Assembly (NCBI RefSeq): GCF_949987515.2
Contig: NC_082684.1
Location: 50,682,006 to 50,746,005 of the forward strand
From: Delphinus delphis
Taxonomy: Eukaryota; Chordata; Mammalia; Artiodactyla; Delphinidae
Length of the DNA stretch: 64,000 nt
Direction: 5' to 3'
The notes under the pieces are model-generated. The model was given only the letters and a program-made list of their open reading frames with translations, ran no database searches and was not told the origin of the DNA. A program made the translations under genes and the position numbers. Position 1 is the stretch's first letter, and every line of letters starts with the position of its first letter. Below, in pieces: positions 12,180 through 23,509 of this stretch.

Positions 12180-12335
12180 ATTCTAGTTTTGTCTTTAGGA
12201 TAAATTCCTAGAAGTGGGATTACTGGAACAGGAGTGTACGTGTTACTAAATGGGACATATAGAAACGATGTGTACAAGTTTCCAGTTTTATAAAAGTGTC
12301 TAAATTTGACTGCTAGAGATAAGGATGTTTATTCA
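12180..12335 (-). mobile_element. Old L1 fragment (L1M type)
   Basis: AGGATAAATTCCTAGAAGTG, followed by a 'gggattactggaaca' stretch, is the antisense of an old L1 ORF2 3' region. The fragment is short and diverged. Confidence 0.5.
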
Positions 12336-12423
12336 TATCTGTAACACTAGGTGCTTGGGAGGATACATACCAAGATATTAGCAGTGGTCATCTCTGGGTA
12401 TTCTCTGTGTTCTTGCTGCATTC

Positions 12424-12543
12424 GGCCATGGCTCATGGGCCCAGCCGCTCCGCGGCATGTGGGATCTTCCCGGACCGGTACATGAACCTGTGTCCCCTGC
12501 ATCGGCAGGGGGACTCTCAACCACTGCGCCACCAGGGAAACCC
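12424..12543 (-). mobile_element. CHR-type SINE, short form, 3'-incomplete
   Basis: Antisense of the CHR head and body: CGCCACCAGGGAAACCC at the right end, CTCAACCACTGCGCCACC just inside it and GCCATGGCTCATGGGCCC at the left. The 3' part and poly(A) tail of the SINE are missing, so the element stops after about 120 bases. Confidence 0.85.
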
Positions 12544-12544
12544 G

Positions 12545-13815
12545 AAGAAGCTTGTTTTAATGCCTGGAAGTTAACACTTTTTCTCCCAGGAGACTCCTAT
12601 TAAAATGCAAATATATTACCTGGGAAAAGCACCACTTTCAACTTGAGATCAGCAGCACACCCCTCCCCCAGGTGATTGATCCTGGCCCTGAATTAGGACA
12701 GATGGAAGGACTGGGGCAGGGCTACCATCCCCCCAAGGACAAGTCCACAATAAGAGTGATGGCAGTGGGGGTCCCAAGAGCTAGAAGGCACAGCAAAAAA
12801 GATCAGATGCTCAAGGAAAGGAAACCAAAAACCAAAGCTATGAGCAGGTTTCTAGAGGAGTGCTTGAGAGGGAAGGGCTGCTTGCTCTCTGAGATGGTGG
12901 ATGTTCAGTCTGGGGGCAGAGGAATGAACCAATGGACCTTTTGATACCTCCTGCGCAGTTCTATGAAAAGCCAATTACTGGGTGAAAAGAAAGATCATGA
13001 GACTAGAGATTGCTTACTTGCACACACCTGTGCTTCTTGGCATATATTTTAGAGCAGAAGGTTATCGTTTATACAAGTGAGCTCCAAAGGGCTGGTAAGT
13101 GAATCACTCTGAAAGCAATTCTGAGATCTCCGAGTAGATAGATGCTACGAGAGTTGGCATTAAACTGACTCAGTAAAATGTTTTCTGTATGCAAACTTTC
13201 CTTTTTTGATTATCTTATTTCATAGCTGTATTACTTTTGACCATAGGGCTGCTTTTAGAAGAGCAAAACACTCTACATTCCCTCCAGGATACTTTCATAC
13301 CACAATTGAAATCTATGTTTTTGGAGAAATGCTGTGCGAGACTGATATTTCTGAAATGCAACTTTGTTCTTTTGACTTTTCCAAAATTCTCTTAATTCCA
13401 ATTTAAGACAGAAACACTTTTTTTCCCTACAGCTCAGAGCCACCGCTGCCCAAATCAGAGTCTAAACTTCAAATCGAAATTCAAATTGTAAGAAACAGAG
13501 ATTTCCGGTTCCAAAAGACAGGGGCTGGGTAGAAAAGAGGATGCTTAGGTTGTCAATGGGGACAAACAAAGGCTGACACTGTCTTGCATTTATCATAACA
13601 GAAACTAAAGGGAGATGGGAGACTGAAGGGAAGGGGCCGACTAGTCTGTAACCCGTCTTACATACTCTTCCTCCACCAGGCCCCTACCTCCGAGGAGGCT
13701 CCGGGATCAGCTCTTTCTGGGCTCTGTCCTTGAAGGAGACAGGTCCAGGGGGTGGCTGGGCCTTCTGCTCCCTGGGTGAGGATCTCAATGCAGATCTGGT
13801 TGTGGAAGGAGCCTT
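12545..13815. other. Unannotated stretch, no gene seen
   Basis: No repeat or gene is recognised. An isolated donor-like CTGGTAAGTG near 13090 has no convincing acceptor upstream. Confidence 0.4.
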
Positions 13816-13827
13816 TCTCTCTGGCCC

Positions 13828-14110
13828 TTTTTTTTTTTTTTTAATTTATTTATTTATTTATTTAGGGCTGTGTTGGGTCTTCGTTCTGTGCGTGGTGAGC
13901 GGGGGGCCACTCTTCATCGCGGTGCGCGGGCCTCTCACTGCAGTGGCCTCTCCTGCTGCGGAGCACAGGCTCCAGACGCGCAGGCTCAGTAGTTGTGGCT
14001 CACGGGCCTAGTTGCTCTGCGGCATGTGGGATGTTCCCAGACCAGGGCTCAAACCCTTGTCCCCTGCGTTGGAAGGCAGATTCTCAACCACTGCGCCACC
14101 AGGGAAGCCC
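13828..14110 (-). mobile_element. CHR-type SINE, long form
   Basis: Antisense copy with a T-rich/(TTTA)n tail at the left, GGGCTGTGTTGGGTCTTCGT, and the head CCACCAGGGAAGCCC at the right. Exact 11-base target-site duplications CTCTCTGGCCC lie at 13817-13827 and 14111-14121. Confidence 0.93.
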
Positions 14111-14124
14111 CTCTCTGGCCCATT

Positions 14125-15720
14125 TAATAATTCTGGAGGGAAAGGAAAGTGATCCCCCAGGCAGGCAAACCTGAACAGCAAATAGAGAATGGGATGCACA
14201 GGGGAAGGAAGGGTGGTGGGAACCGCTGGAGCTTCCCTTTCTCTGGCTGCGTGGCTGCTGCGCTCATCTGTCCTGGATCCTCTTTGCTACTCTCCTACGA
14301 GCTCCCCATCAGGGTATCTCACCTACCTCTCCAGCTCCAACCTGCCTTAGCGCTGGCGTTTCCCAGATCCAGACTCCTGCATCCACCCTCCACAGGGACA
14401 TCCCACAGGCATCTCAAACCCGACCTGTCCTGAGCGAACTCTTCACCTTTCCATCTAAACATGCCCTCCACCTGGATCCTCTTATCTCTCAGCCAGTGGG
14501 CATGGGGTCTCTGCTCACTTACACCAGAAACCTTGCCCACCCAGCCACCCTCCCCCATCTTGTCAATTACCAAGTCCTCATTGCCAGCTTGACTCCTAAG
14601 CCACCCTGACTACCACCTGAGACTACAGGCCACCGTCACCTTTCAGGGAATTGGAGCGGCAGCCTCCACCTTGGCCACCCTGTCTCAACTCTTGTCCTCC
14701 TCAAATCCGGCCCGGATGGTTTTTTGAACCAGCAAATCTGATTCCATTTCAAGCCTCTTTCTATGTTCCCCACTCCCATGCAATATGTTCACAACCTAAA
14801 CTTGGCATTGGCAGCTCACAATTCTATTCAGAACGGCAGCTTTTTAAAAAGTTACATTATGAACTATTTAAAACCCACAAAGAGGCATAAAGGATATAAC
14901 AACACCCCTATCCATCCCCTAACTTTAGAGATAAAGCCTTATCTCTAAAACAGCCGAAGCTCCCCATGGACCCCTCCTCTCCCTCCTTTCCCACAGAGGT
15001 AACTGCCATTATTCCTCTGATGTCTTTGTAATTTTCCTTAACATGGCTTCTTTATTTCATTATAACTTGTCATTCTTCCTTATGAGCCTCTCTTGCTGGT
15101 TAGATTTCAGTGAAGTCCAGAAAATGCTATGAAGAGACCGTTTAAAAAGTTGTCCTTTCAGGCACATTCTCAGGCTCTCAGGTCATCTCTCCTCCTTGCT
15201 GCTCTGCAATGCGAAGCCTGAGTAATTCACTGGGTGGGAGGGGTGTGGGAATTGAGAGGGTAGGAGGCAATGTGCTCAAGTCCATACCACGTTCTCCAGA
15301 TCCTCACTGATTCCCGCTGTGGGGTGGCTGGACTCAGCCTGTTCAGCTTCCCCTGCCACTCTGACTCCAGGGGTGCTATGCCATCCTCTCTCCAGCCCAT
15401 GGGAGAGGTCCAGGCTTTGCTGTGGGCTCCCCCTGCTCCCTTCACCACTGCAGACCCCAGAGTAGGCTCTCTGATTCTCAACTCGACCATCTCGCATAAG
15501 ATATGGGAACTGAAGGGGGTTCAAAGAAGCCAAGCTCCATCCCTTCCTCTACCTAATCACACTACTCTGTCTGTTTCACTCTGATAAGTTGGGGCAGTTT
15601 GAGAGGTGTTTTCCTTTCTGATCTCAAATATGAAGCAGGGCAAACCCCCCAGGTCTGGTGTTCACATCAACCTCCCTGACAAGCAGATGAGGTTGTTCCT
15701 CATCTGTACCCTTCTTACCT
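14125..15720. other. CT-rich, mostly unassigned stretch
   Basis: 14230-14700 is C/T-rich with phrases such as 'ccacaggcatctcaaacccgacc' that recall a common old mammalian repeat seen in antisense. Some frames of 80-105 codons overlap each other on both strands, as expected of GC-rich non-coding sequence. No gene is supported. Confidence 0.4.
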
Positions 15721-16012
15721 CTGTGGTAGGTAGTCTCCGAAGAGGACCACTATTAATTCATCTCTTCCTGTATGTGCAAACTGCTCCTCCCATCAAGAAG
15801 TATAAGCTATTTCCTCTCCCTGACTCAGGGCTGGTCTTGTGACTTGCTTTGATCAACAGAGTGCAGTGGAAGTAATGTTCTGGTACTTCTGAACCCAGAC
15901 CCTAAATGTGCTGGAAGCTTCCTCTTCCTCTCAGTTGGAAGCCATCTGCCATGTACCGTGAGATCATCATGCTGTGAGGAAGACCTGCCTAGCCACATGA
16001 AGAGGCCAGGGA

Positions 16013-16015
<3 letters not shown>

Positions 16016-16043
<28 letters not shown>
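16016..16043. repeat. (GA)n microsatellite
   Basis: Pure GA dinucleotide tract of about 28 bases inside the MLT1-type LTR. Confidence 0.95.
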
Positions 16044-16116
16044 GCCCAGCCAGCCCTAGCTAGCTCTTCCATTTATTCCAGCCAGGCACCAAACTTGGGA
16101 GTTAAGAAGTTTTCTT

Positions 16117-16337
16117 GGGGACTTACCTGGTGGCGCAGTGGTTGGGAGTCCGCCTGCCGATGCGGGGGACAAGGGTTCGTGCCCCGGTCCGGGAAGATCC
16201 CACATGCCGCGGAGCGGCTGGGCCCGTGAGCCATGGCCGCTGAGCCTGCGCGTCCGGAGCATGTGCTCCGCAGCGGGAGAGGCCACAACAGTGAGAGGTC
16301 CGTGTACCGCAAAAAAAAAAAAAAAAAAAAAAAAAAA
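16117..16337 (+). mobile_element. CHR-type SINE, short form
   Basis: Complete copy: head GGGGACTTACCTGGTGGCGC, box-B-like GGTTCGTGCCCCGG, 3' end GTCCGTGTACCGC and an A27 tail. It lies within the MLT1-type LTR. The target-site duplication is not obvious. Confidence 0.92.
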
Positions 16338-16499
16338 GATATTCCAACCCCAACAGATACTCCATGAACAGAAGAACCACCCAGCTGAACTCAGCTCAGA
16401 CTGCAGAATTATAAGAAATGATGAAATGTAGTTTTAAGCCACTAAGTTTTGGGGGTGGCTTATTATGCAGCAATAGCAAAATGAAACACCCCTCCAGCT

Positions 16500-16830
16500 G
16501 CATTTCTCACCACTGCCTGCCTCATACTTTGTGCTCCAACAACTCAAAGCAGCTTGTGGCTCCCTGCGTATGCTGTGCTGCGTCTCACTTCCATACCTTT
16601 TATTCAAGCTATAATCTCTTTTCCCACCTCTCTCCTTTGCCTGGCTAACTCCTGTTCCACATCTGACTCTCTCTTTTTTTTTTTTTTTTGTAGGTGTCCA
16701 TGATACCCTGGGCAAATCACATCATTACACTAATGGCATTATACTATAATTATTTATGTATCTGCCTCCCAAACTAGGCTTGAATTCTTTAAGGCTGGGT
16801 ACTATGTCTCATTCAGCTTTGAGACACCGC
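16500..16830 (+). repeat. L2 LINE fragment
   Basis: Order and phrases of the L2 3' end: 'ttatttatgtatctgcctccc', 'aactaggcttgaattctttaaggctgggtactatgtctcattcag'. A T17 run at 16673-16689 interrupts it. Confidence 0.7.
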
Positions 16831-16844
16831 TTTATATGGAAATG

Positions 16845-16912
16845 TGAGCAAGTCCCTTGAACTTCTTTAGCTCAGTTTCCCCGTGTCAATTGGGGATAGA
16901 ATTCAGTTGTCT
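16845..16912 (+). repeat. MIR SINE fragment (5' part)
   Basis: 'gagcaagtcccttgaacttctttagctcagtttcccc' followed by 'aattggggataga' is the MIR core. The 3' part resumes at about 17440 after the insertion of another old repeat. Confidence 0.65.
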
Positions 16913-16914
16913 GT

Positions 16915-17440
16915 AGCAGAAACCCAACCTCATTGGGTTAACCAAATAATGGTTTATTTTTTCACACAACAAGTCTGAAAGTAGGTCTTCTGGGGCAGAA
17001 AGAGTGGCTTTACAATGTCAGAATATCCCAGTTTCCTTCTATAGTCCTCCTTCACCACCCTTAGGATATGGCTGTCCTCCTTATGGTTGCCTCAAGGTCA
17101 CAACATGGCTGCTCCACCACCAGCCTCGTATCCACGTTCCAAGCAGGGAGAAGGAAGGAACAAGGAGAAAGGGGCAATATCCATATAAGGACAGCAACAC
17201 TTTCCCAGAGATCCCCAGAAGACTTCTACTCAAGTCTCACTAGCCAGAACCAATCACATGGCCATCCACAGCTGCAGGAGTGACATGATAAAATGTTTGC
17301 AAAAGGATAAATGTCTGCAGTAATTGCCCATGGATCATAAACTTTGAAGTAGAAGCAGTAACTGCTTGGGGTTACCTTTCTGTAAGGAACAAGGAGAGGA
17401 TGGATGTTGGGTAGCAACTGGTAGTTTCTGTCTCACTCCC
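16915..17440 (+). repeat. Ancient interspersed repeat, family not assigned (copy 2)
   Basis: It matches the copy at 3695-4185 in order and orientation, including 'taaccaaataatggtttatttt', 'caatcacatggcc' and 'gatgttgggtagcaactggtagtttctgtctcactcc'. Because MIR sequence stands on both sides, this element appears to have inserted into a MIR. Confidence 0.55.
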
Positions 17441-17560
17441 CACCTACAGAACAGGATTAGGACCTACCTCACAGAGTTGATGAAATTGAGAGAGAACGTA
17501 GGCAAAATACCGTTCTTCGTACCAAGGACACAGTAAGCACTCAATAGAAGCAATTATCTT
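17441..17560 (+). repeat. MIR SINE fragment (3' part)
   Basis: 'acagaacaggattaggacctacctcacagagtt' and 'cagtaagcactcaatag' are the 3' half of MIR, continuing the fragment at 16845-16912. Confidence 0.65.
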
Positions 17561-18100
17561 TCTGCATTTCCAGATGTGGCACTTAATTCAAACATCCAAG
17601 AGTTTTCCCTGAAGGGGCAGAGATTTAGTTGGCTCAAGGCAATTGTCCCACTCTGTCTGCAATGCTTCTGTGGTGAATTTGCTTCTGATGATTAACAAAT
17701 CTTTTCTCAATAGTCTGTTCAACTATTAATAAATCCAAACAGGATTAGCATTATGACTCTTCACTTACAACGTGTGACCCAGAAAAAAAACAAAGCTTTT
17801 TGTCTGGAGAGACACGAAAGGCAAATGAGCTGTTTTCATTGCTTTGCGGCTACAGTGCTGCATATTTCATTTCTGATTCATGGAAAAACATCTAGCACAC
17901 AGGAATCAGTTAGATTGGTGAGCAGTCTCAGACCAGGGGAGTTAAGAATAAAGTCTCCAAATTCTTAGTCACGGGGACCTGGAAATGTTAGCAACAGGAA
18001 GACTTCTTTTTGCTGGGAAACTGCTCTGTGAATCTGCAACTCCCCTTGCTCCACTGGGGTTTTTTGTTTGGTTGTTTGTTTAAGCAGTATATCTAAAATT
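17561..18100. other. Unannotated stretch, no gene seen
   Basis: Unique-looking sequence. No coding region, RNA gene or repeat is identified. Confidence 0.4.
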
Positions 18101-18104
18101 TTCT

Positions 18105-18640
18105 GTATTGGTTAGGACATTTTTGTTTGCAAGGGAAAAGCATAAAATGGCTTATTAAAAAGTGAATTTATTGCCTTGAGTGACTAAAAAGTCCAAAGTA
18201 GAGTTTCAGGCACAGCTGGCTCCAGGTGCTCAGGAATCTCTCCATTTCTCAGGTTCTCCCTCTGTGGTAACAAAACAGGCCCCTTGCAGCTCCTAAATAC
18301 CAACCACCAGCTCAGCATCCCCAGCAGAAAGAGGATGCCTTTTCCCCAGTGGTTCCTGAAAAACCTCCAAGATTGGACCAACTTGGGTCACATGCTCACC
18401 CCTGAGCCAATGACTGTGCTAAGGAAATGCGGTTCTCTTATTGGCTAGTCTGGGTCACATGCCTGAGCCTGGAGCCAATGACTGTGCTAAGGGAATGTGG
18501 TTCTCTTATTGGCTAGTCTGGGTCTCATACCGAGAGCCAGGAGGTGGGGTCAGCCCCATTCAAACCACTTAGGTCAAGAATGGGAGAGAGATGGTCGTCC
18601 AGAGGACAGTTGGGGTGCTACTGCCAGCAGAGTAGTGTGG
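18105..18640 (+). repeat. Ancient interspersed repeat with internal 68-base tandem
   Basis: This is a common old mammalian repeat type, from 'tattggttaggacatttt' and 'aaagtgaatttattgc' at the left to 'ggtggggtcagccccattcaaaccac' at the right. I cannot name the family with certainty. Inside it a 68-base unit is repeated at 18404-18471 and 18472-18539, each beginning GAGCCAATGACTGTGCTAAG and containing an inverted CCAAT box (TTATTGGCTAG). Confidence 0.55.
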
Positions 18641-18749
18641 CCAGACCAGCCTCACAAAGTCTTCTGGAGCTCTGAACAGATTCAGCTTCATTTAGATATT
18701 ATTGAACGTTAATACCATAATAATACCAGTGACACCCTTTGCCATCTGT

Positions 18750-18945
18750 CAACATCCTCATTTTTCAGGCTCATTTCAAATGTCACCACAAACAAATCTC
18801 CTTAATGAGATTAATTTTCCATCAGCACTTTATTTTCCTCTCACGGCATGTATCATTTCTCGCCATGGATTATGGTGAGTTACACACCCATTTGTCTCCA
18901 CTCTAGAGCTGAGCAAGGCATACCTCTCATTCATCACGGACAGCC
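18750..18945 (+). repeat. L2 LINE fragment
   Basis: 'tcaggctcatttcaaatgtcacca' followed by 'cactttattttcctctcacggcatgtatcattt' corresponds to the L2 3' region. Confidence 0.65.
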
Positions 18946-21900
18946 TGAGGATAAGGGCTTCTGTCTGGCTGTGACCAGGACTTGGAATGAAGAGAATGCA
19001 GCATGGTAAGGAGGGGAGAGATCACATGGCCCCCTCCAGGAAGAAAACGCATCCAGGGGGCAAAATTGGATTTTAGAAGTCAGGCTGGCTTTTCTTTCTT
19101 AAGTTATATTGGAACCGTATTTTTTTTTTTTTAATATACATGTGTGGCGAAACCTGGAGTGAAACTGAAAACAGATTCAACCCCTGAGATGGCAGTAGTC
19201 TTGGAAATATATCATGTCCTGAATGAATTAGGGCGGCAGGGAGTTGTGAGACGCTTTCCTCCCTTCAGTAAACAAAAATGCAAATATCCCAGATGCCTTT
19301 TACACCCTCCCCAGGGCTAGCAGCTTATTAATCAGTTCAGAACCTTTCCACGCTGCTCCAATTTTTTACAAGCTGTCTGTTTCCTCTCCTGTCATTGGTG
19401 GCTTAATTCCAGGGACACTCACCTTGGGAGAGAAGGCACCGACATACCAAGATCCTTCCAGAGTCACCCTTGCTTGCAGGCACCTGCAGATTTCCCTTGG
19501 ATGTTTCCTGTTCAACACAACAGGTTTTAATTATGTGAACGAATATTTGCTCACTATTAAACCATGTTTACCCTCGTAAAAGGCAAACTACAAAGGACGA
19601 GGATTAGGCAAGCCCAGAAGGAGCTGAACATTTATGTAAACGTGCTCAGGTTTCCTACCACCTCGCCTTTCCTTCCTGCTCCATCCTTCTGGGCGTTCTG
19701 CACGTTGGTCTTCTCATTTGAAACAAATGATCACAAGTTCTCTTTTTGCAATTTCCACCTACTCCTCGTGGAAGCAGGACTACGTTCTCCTCCTACAGAC
19801 ACCTCATCCTTCTGTGCAGAAATATCCTCTGTTGGTTCCTTAACAAAGACTAACTCTTTGTGACCCTAATGGTGCTACAAAGGTGCTTCCCTTTCTGTGG
19901 CTTCTGGGTCATATTTCTGAACGAAAGGAAGACTGCCTCAGAAAATCTGAGATGTATTGTTTCTCAGTTCTTGTCAAGCATGTCGCATAGTTTGTTCCAC
20001 TGCCAATTTCTTCCTCATAATTCTGACATGTTGGTTCTGAAACACATTCATTTCCCATAACCGAAAGAGCCCGAGTGGCAGGGGTGAGGGAGGGGACTTT
20101 ACAATTCAAGAGAGATAAAAATGGAAGCTAGTTGTATGAGACTTCATTTATTACAATAGTGAACACAAAGGTTTCTAATGTATTGTTTTGGGTGGTTGTT
20201 AGAGTCCAATGTTCTTATTTAGAGCTGAGAGATTATGTTAAGGTCCTTTCTCCCCTTCCCCCCCATACATGCACACCAGGCTGCTCACATGCAGGGTTGA
20301 GGGGGAGACGTCTCAGGAAAGGAAGCAAGAATGAAGTCACACATCTATCAACCAATGGAAAGTGAGCCATTTTATCCACGAAGTAGCTGAAGCTAGCGCG
20401 TGTAAGCTCCCTTTCATCTACAACAGAGCCTGTGCTTGGATCACGAAAAGTCTGACCCACACCAGAAGTTTCAGTACAGTAGACATTTCACAAGGCAAAG
20501 CGCATGCCCTTCCTCTTCTCTAAATTAGTTCTGTGATGCTGGTGGAATGAAAGACTTCGGCTTTCAATACACATCACTCCGATATAAATAACCACCTCTG
20601 AGGGCCTCACACTTGACTTTCTCAGAGCTCAGGTCTTCACTTCCCCCAATGTGTGGTCAAATACACCTGTTCCTCCAAAAAATAGCACACTGACTTCTTC
20701 TAAGTAAATTATCCTCAGATATTTCCAAGGCAAAGTCCTCTACCTAGGGGATCCGTTGCACGCACATGCAAGATGCTCCATTGCATTTCTCCAAAGACAC
20801 TAACCTACAAATGCAGACAGGCGATTCTGGAAATTAAAGAAAACCTGCCATACACTGTGATCTTTAATCACTGCCTGTCTGTAGGTATAAATAGTTCAGC
20901 TGAAAACATGCCTGTTCAGACAAGCCTGTGTACACTGCACAGGCGCACATGCACGCACGCACACGTAATGCCATGTGTCACAAACAGTAGAAAATTCCAT
21001 GCTTTCAGGACAGGCACCAGCCAGATCCTTACATTGTGAAGCTAAGAATGCAAGTGGCAAAATGAGTGATTTCAGGCCACTTTTGATTATATGTTTGGAG
21101 CTTGGCCAGCAGAGCAGATTCCAAGCAAACCAGCTCAGGTGGTTCACCGTGGAATGTGCAGTTCACCAGCCTGAAACCAAGTTCTTTGTCAAGCTAGGGG
21201 GATGTTTCTTCTCCTCATCCCAGCTCAAGCTCCAGTTCTCTAACATGTTAACTAAATCCCAGGTAATCAGCCTTCCCAAAAATGTATAAGGAAAAAGGTT
21301 TCAAAGAGGAGGGGCAGACAGAACAAAACCAGCTCACATCACAAGCAGCTGGAAAGTCTGCGAACAACCAGACAAGCCCATGCTGAGCACCACTAGTTAA
21401 CAAACACGACAAGGAGCCGATGCGCCATGTCAGGCCAAGGGGGAGAATAGACTGAGTTCAAACACACTTCTCCCCTATGTGACCCTACACCCAACATCCA
21501 GCTGGTCAGGAAAATAGTTTCCCCTAAGCGGGCAGCCTTGCTTGAGGAAGTCCTGTCTAAAAACAAAAGCTGACCCTGGGGATTTGTGATAAAGTTCAAA
21601 TTGGACCCCTTTTTATACTGAGGATGGACTCAGAGCACATGACCTATTTTGGGGCATCTACTCAGATTGAGAGGAGCTGGGGCTCTAGGAGGGAAGAAGC
21701 AGCTGTGGTTTTCCTAGCCCAAGAACCCAGATTCAGTGTGCATCAGGCTAGCTTGAAGATTCCAGAATGGAATCTTCCTCCTTATTAGACACAAGAGTCT
21801 ATGAGAACCACACCTTTAAGTTAAATAAATGCACAGTAAATGAATAACTAGTTATTGACCATTTATATGCATGGCATTTGGGGTGGCAACCACTGATATA

Positions 21901-22060
21901 GAACATTTGCCCCATTTAAGATCTAACTGAGGCGTAAATTAGGGGAAACTATACCAAAGTAAAAAAAAAAATTTTTTTTTATATTTTTGACAGTTTCTTA
22001 GCTCTTTGATGTTATCACCTGTCTTGAAATTCAAAAAAAATAAATATTTAAAAATCTAGG
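18946..22060. other. Long unannotated stretch, no gene seen
   Basis: About 3 kb with few recognisable repeats. Frames up to 104 codons (20975-21289) show no domain, and both strands are equally open there. 20940-20970 has a short CA/CG-rich tract. 21960-21990 has an A/T hairpin-like run. Nothing supports an exon. Confidence 0.4.
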
Positions 22061-22109
22061 CAGCAAAGGGTACAATTTTATTCATGCCCTAAGTGTTGGA
22101 TAATAAATT

Positions 22110-22965
22110 AGCCTCTGTCTCTCACCCTCATAAATTCCAGATTGATTAAAAAGCCTAATGTGAAAATCAAAATGAGTATTAAAAGGAAACATGAGAGAAT
22201 ATTTTACAATCTTGAGATAGGGAAGGACTTTCTAAGCAAGACATAAAACTCAGAAACCATAAAGAAAAAGATTTATAGCATTGACTAAATAAAAATTTTA
22301 AACTTTGTGAACTAAAAGTCAATATAAATAAAGACCAGGAAAAAATATTTACAATAGCTATACAAAGAATCAACATCCAGACTAAATAGAACACATACAA
22401 ACCACCTAATAATTAACATACAAGGAATAGTCATAGGAAATTCACAATTAGCCAGTTTGATAATACTACTCATGACCCCAAAATTTCATTCCTAGATATA
22501 TATACACAACAGAAATGTATGCACATGTATTCTAAAAAACATGCACAAGAATGTTCATAGCATCAATATTTGCTAATAGCTGAAAGGTGGAAAGAACCCA
22601 AATGTCCATCAATCAATAAATTGTGGTATATTCACATAATGGAATATAATAAGCAATGTATATTAATATATTACAGCTACGAGCAAGTACATGAATACTC
22701 ATAATGTTGAATGAAGGAAGCTAGACCTAAGAGTGCATGTTGTATGATTCCATTTTATGAAGTTCAAAAACAAGCACAACTAATCTATAGGAGGTATATT
22801 ACAGGATAGTGATTTCTTTGGGGGAGGTGGGAAAAGGTCTGATAATATTCAATTTCTCGACCTGGGTGGTGGTTACAAGAAGAGCTCAGGCTGTGTTAAT
22901 TCTTTCAGTAGTACACTTACGACTTGTATACTTTTCTGTATTTTTATACTACAAGAAAATGCTCC
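22110..22965 (+). mobile_element. Old L1 3' region (L1M type)
   Basis: Diverged sense L1: late ORF2 phrases 'aacccaaatgtccatcaatca' and 'tggaatataataagcaatg', then the 3' UTR 'gacctgggtggtggttacaagaagagc' and 'gtatttttatactacaagaaaatg'. The coding frame is broken throughout. Confidence 0.82.
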
Positions 22966-22968
22966 CCC

Positions 22969-23500
22969 ACATCCAAATGGTCAACAGGCATATGAAAAGA
23001 TGCACAATAAAACTGGTCAATCAGATAAATGCAATTTTAAATGACACGGATTTTTCTGCATGTAATGTTAGCAATTTTTTTTTTAATTGATAATGTTCAG
23101 TGTTGATGAGTATTTTGGTGTCTTTGTAAATTAGAACAGAATTTTTGGGGAGAAGCTTTAGTATTATTTACCCCAAATTCAAATGTGCATGCCTTTTGGT
23201 CCAGAAATTCTACCTCTAGGAATATATCCTTCAGAATATTTATGCATAAGCACATAAATTTGGGTCCAAGTATGTTTGCTGTAATATTGTTTGTGATGCT
23301 GAAAAATGGCAAACACCTATGTACCCACAATCAGGAAAGAATGCAGCTGTTAAAGATAATGAGGGAAGCCTCTATGTACTAACACAGAAAGAAGTCCAGG
23401 GTACATTGTTAAGTTAAAAAAAAAAAAGTAAGTCACAGGACAGAACATATTATATGATCTTGTTTATGTATAAATGACCTGAATGTAAACTTTTAAAACA
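22969..23500 (+). mobile_element. Second old L1 fragment (L1M type)
   Basis: Starts again upstream in ORF2 ('aaatggtcaacaggcatatgaaaagatg') and runs to a 3' UTR with 'aatgcagctgttaaagataatgagg' and an A12 run near 23417. It is a separate insertion from the preceding L1, because the order of L1 segments restarts. Confidence 0.78.
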
Positions 23501-23509
23501 AACAAAATT

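Larger units (their letters stand above)
15722..16490 (+). mobile_element. MLT1-type LTR (ERVL-MaLR), split by a SINE
   Basis: Seen: the 5' part 15722-16116 carries 'ggctggtcttgtgacttgctttgatcaa' and 'ggaagccatctgcc'. After the SINE, 16338-16490 continues with 'ctgcagaattataagaaat' and TTTTAAGCCACTAAGTTTTG plus 'ggcttattatgcagcaatag', the conserved MLT1 3' end. It is a solo LTR of an ancient non-infectious retrotransposon, with no internal genes. A (GA)n run at 16016-16043 has expanded inside it. Confidence 0.82.

Noticed and set aside
12672..12944. 90-codon basic frame as a small gene
   Set aside because: No conserved motif, no promoter or splice signals, and no resemblance to a known family.
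13080..13100. Donor-like CTG|GTAAGT as an exon end
   Set aside because: No matching acceptor with a pyrimidine tract at a sensible distance upstream and no open frame.
20975..21289. 104-codon frame
   Set aside because: No domain or splice support, and the opposite strand is equally open (20896-21147).
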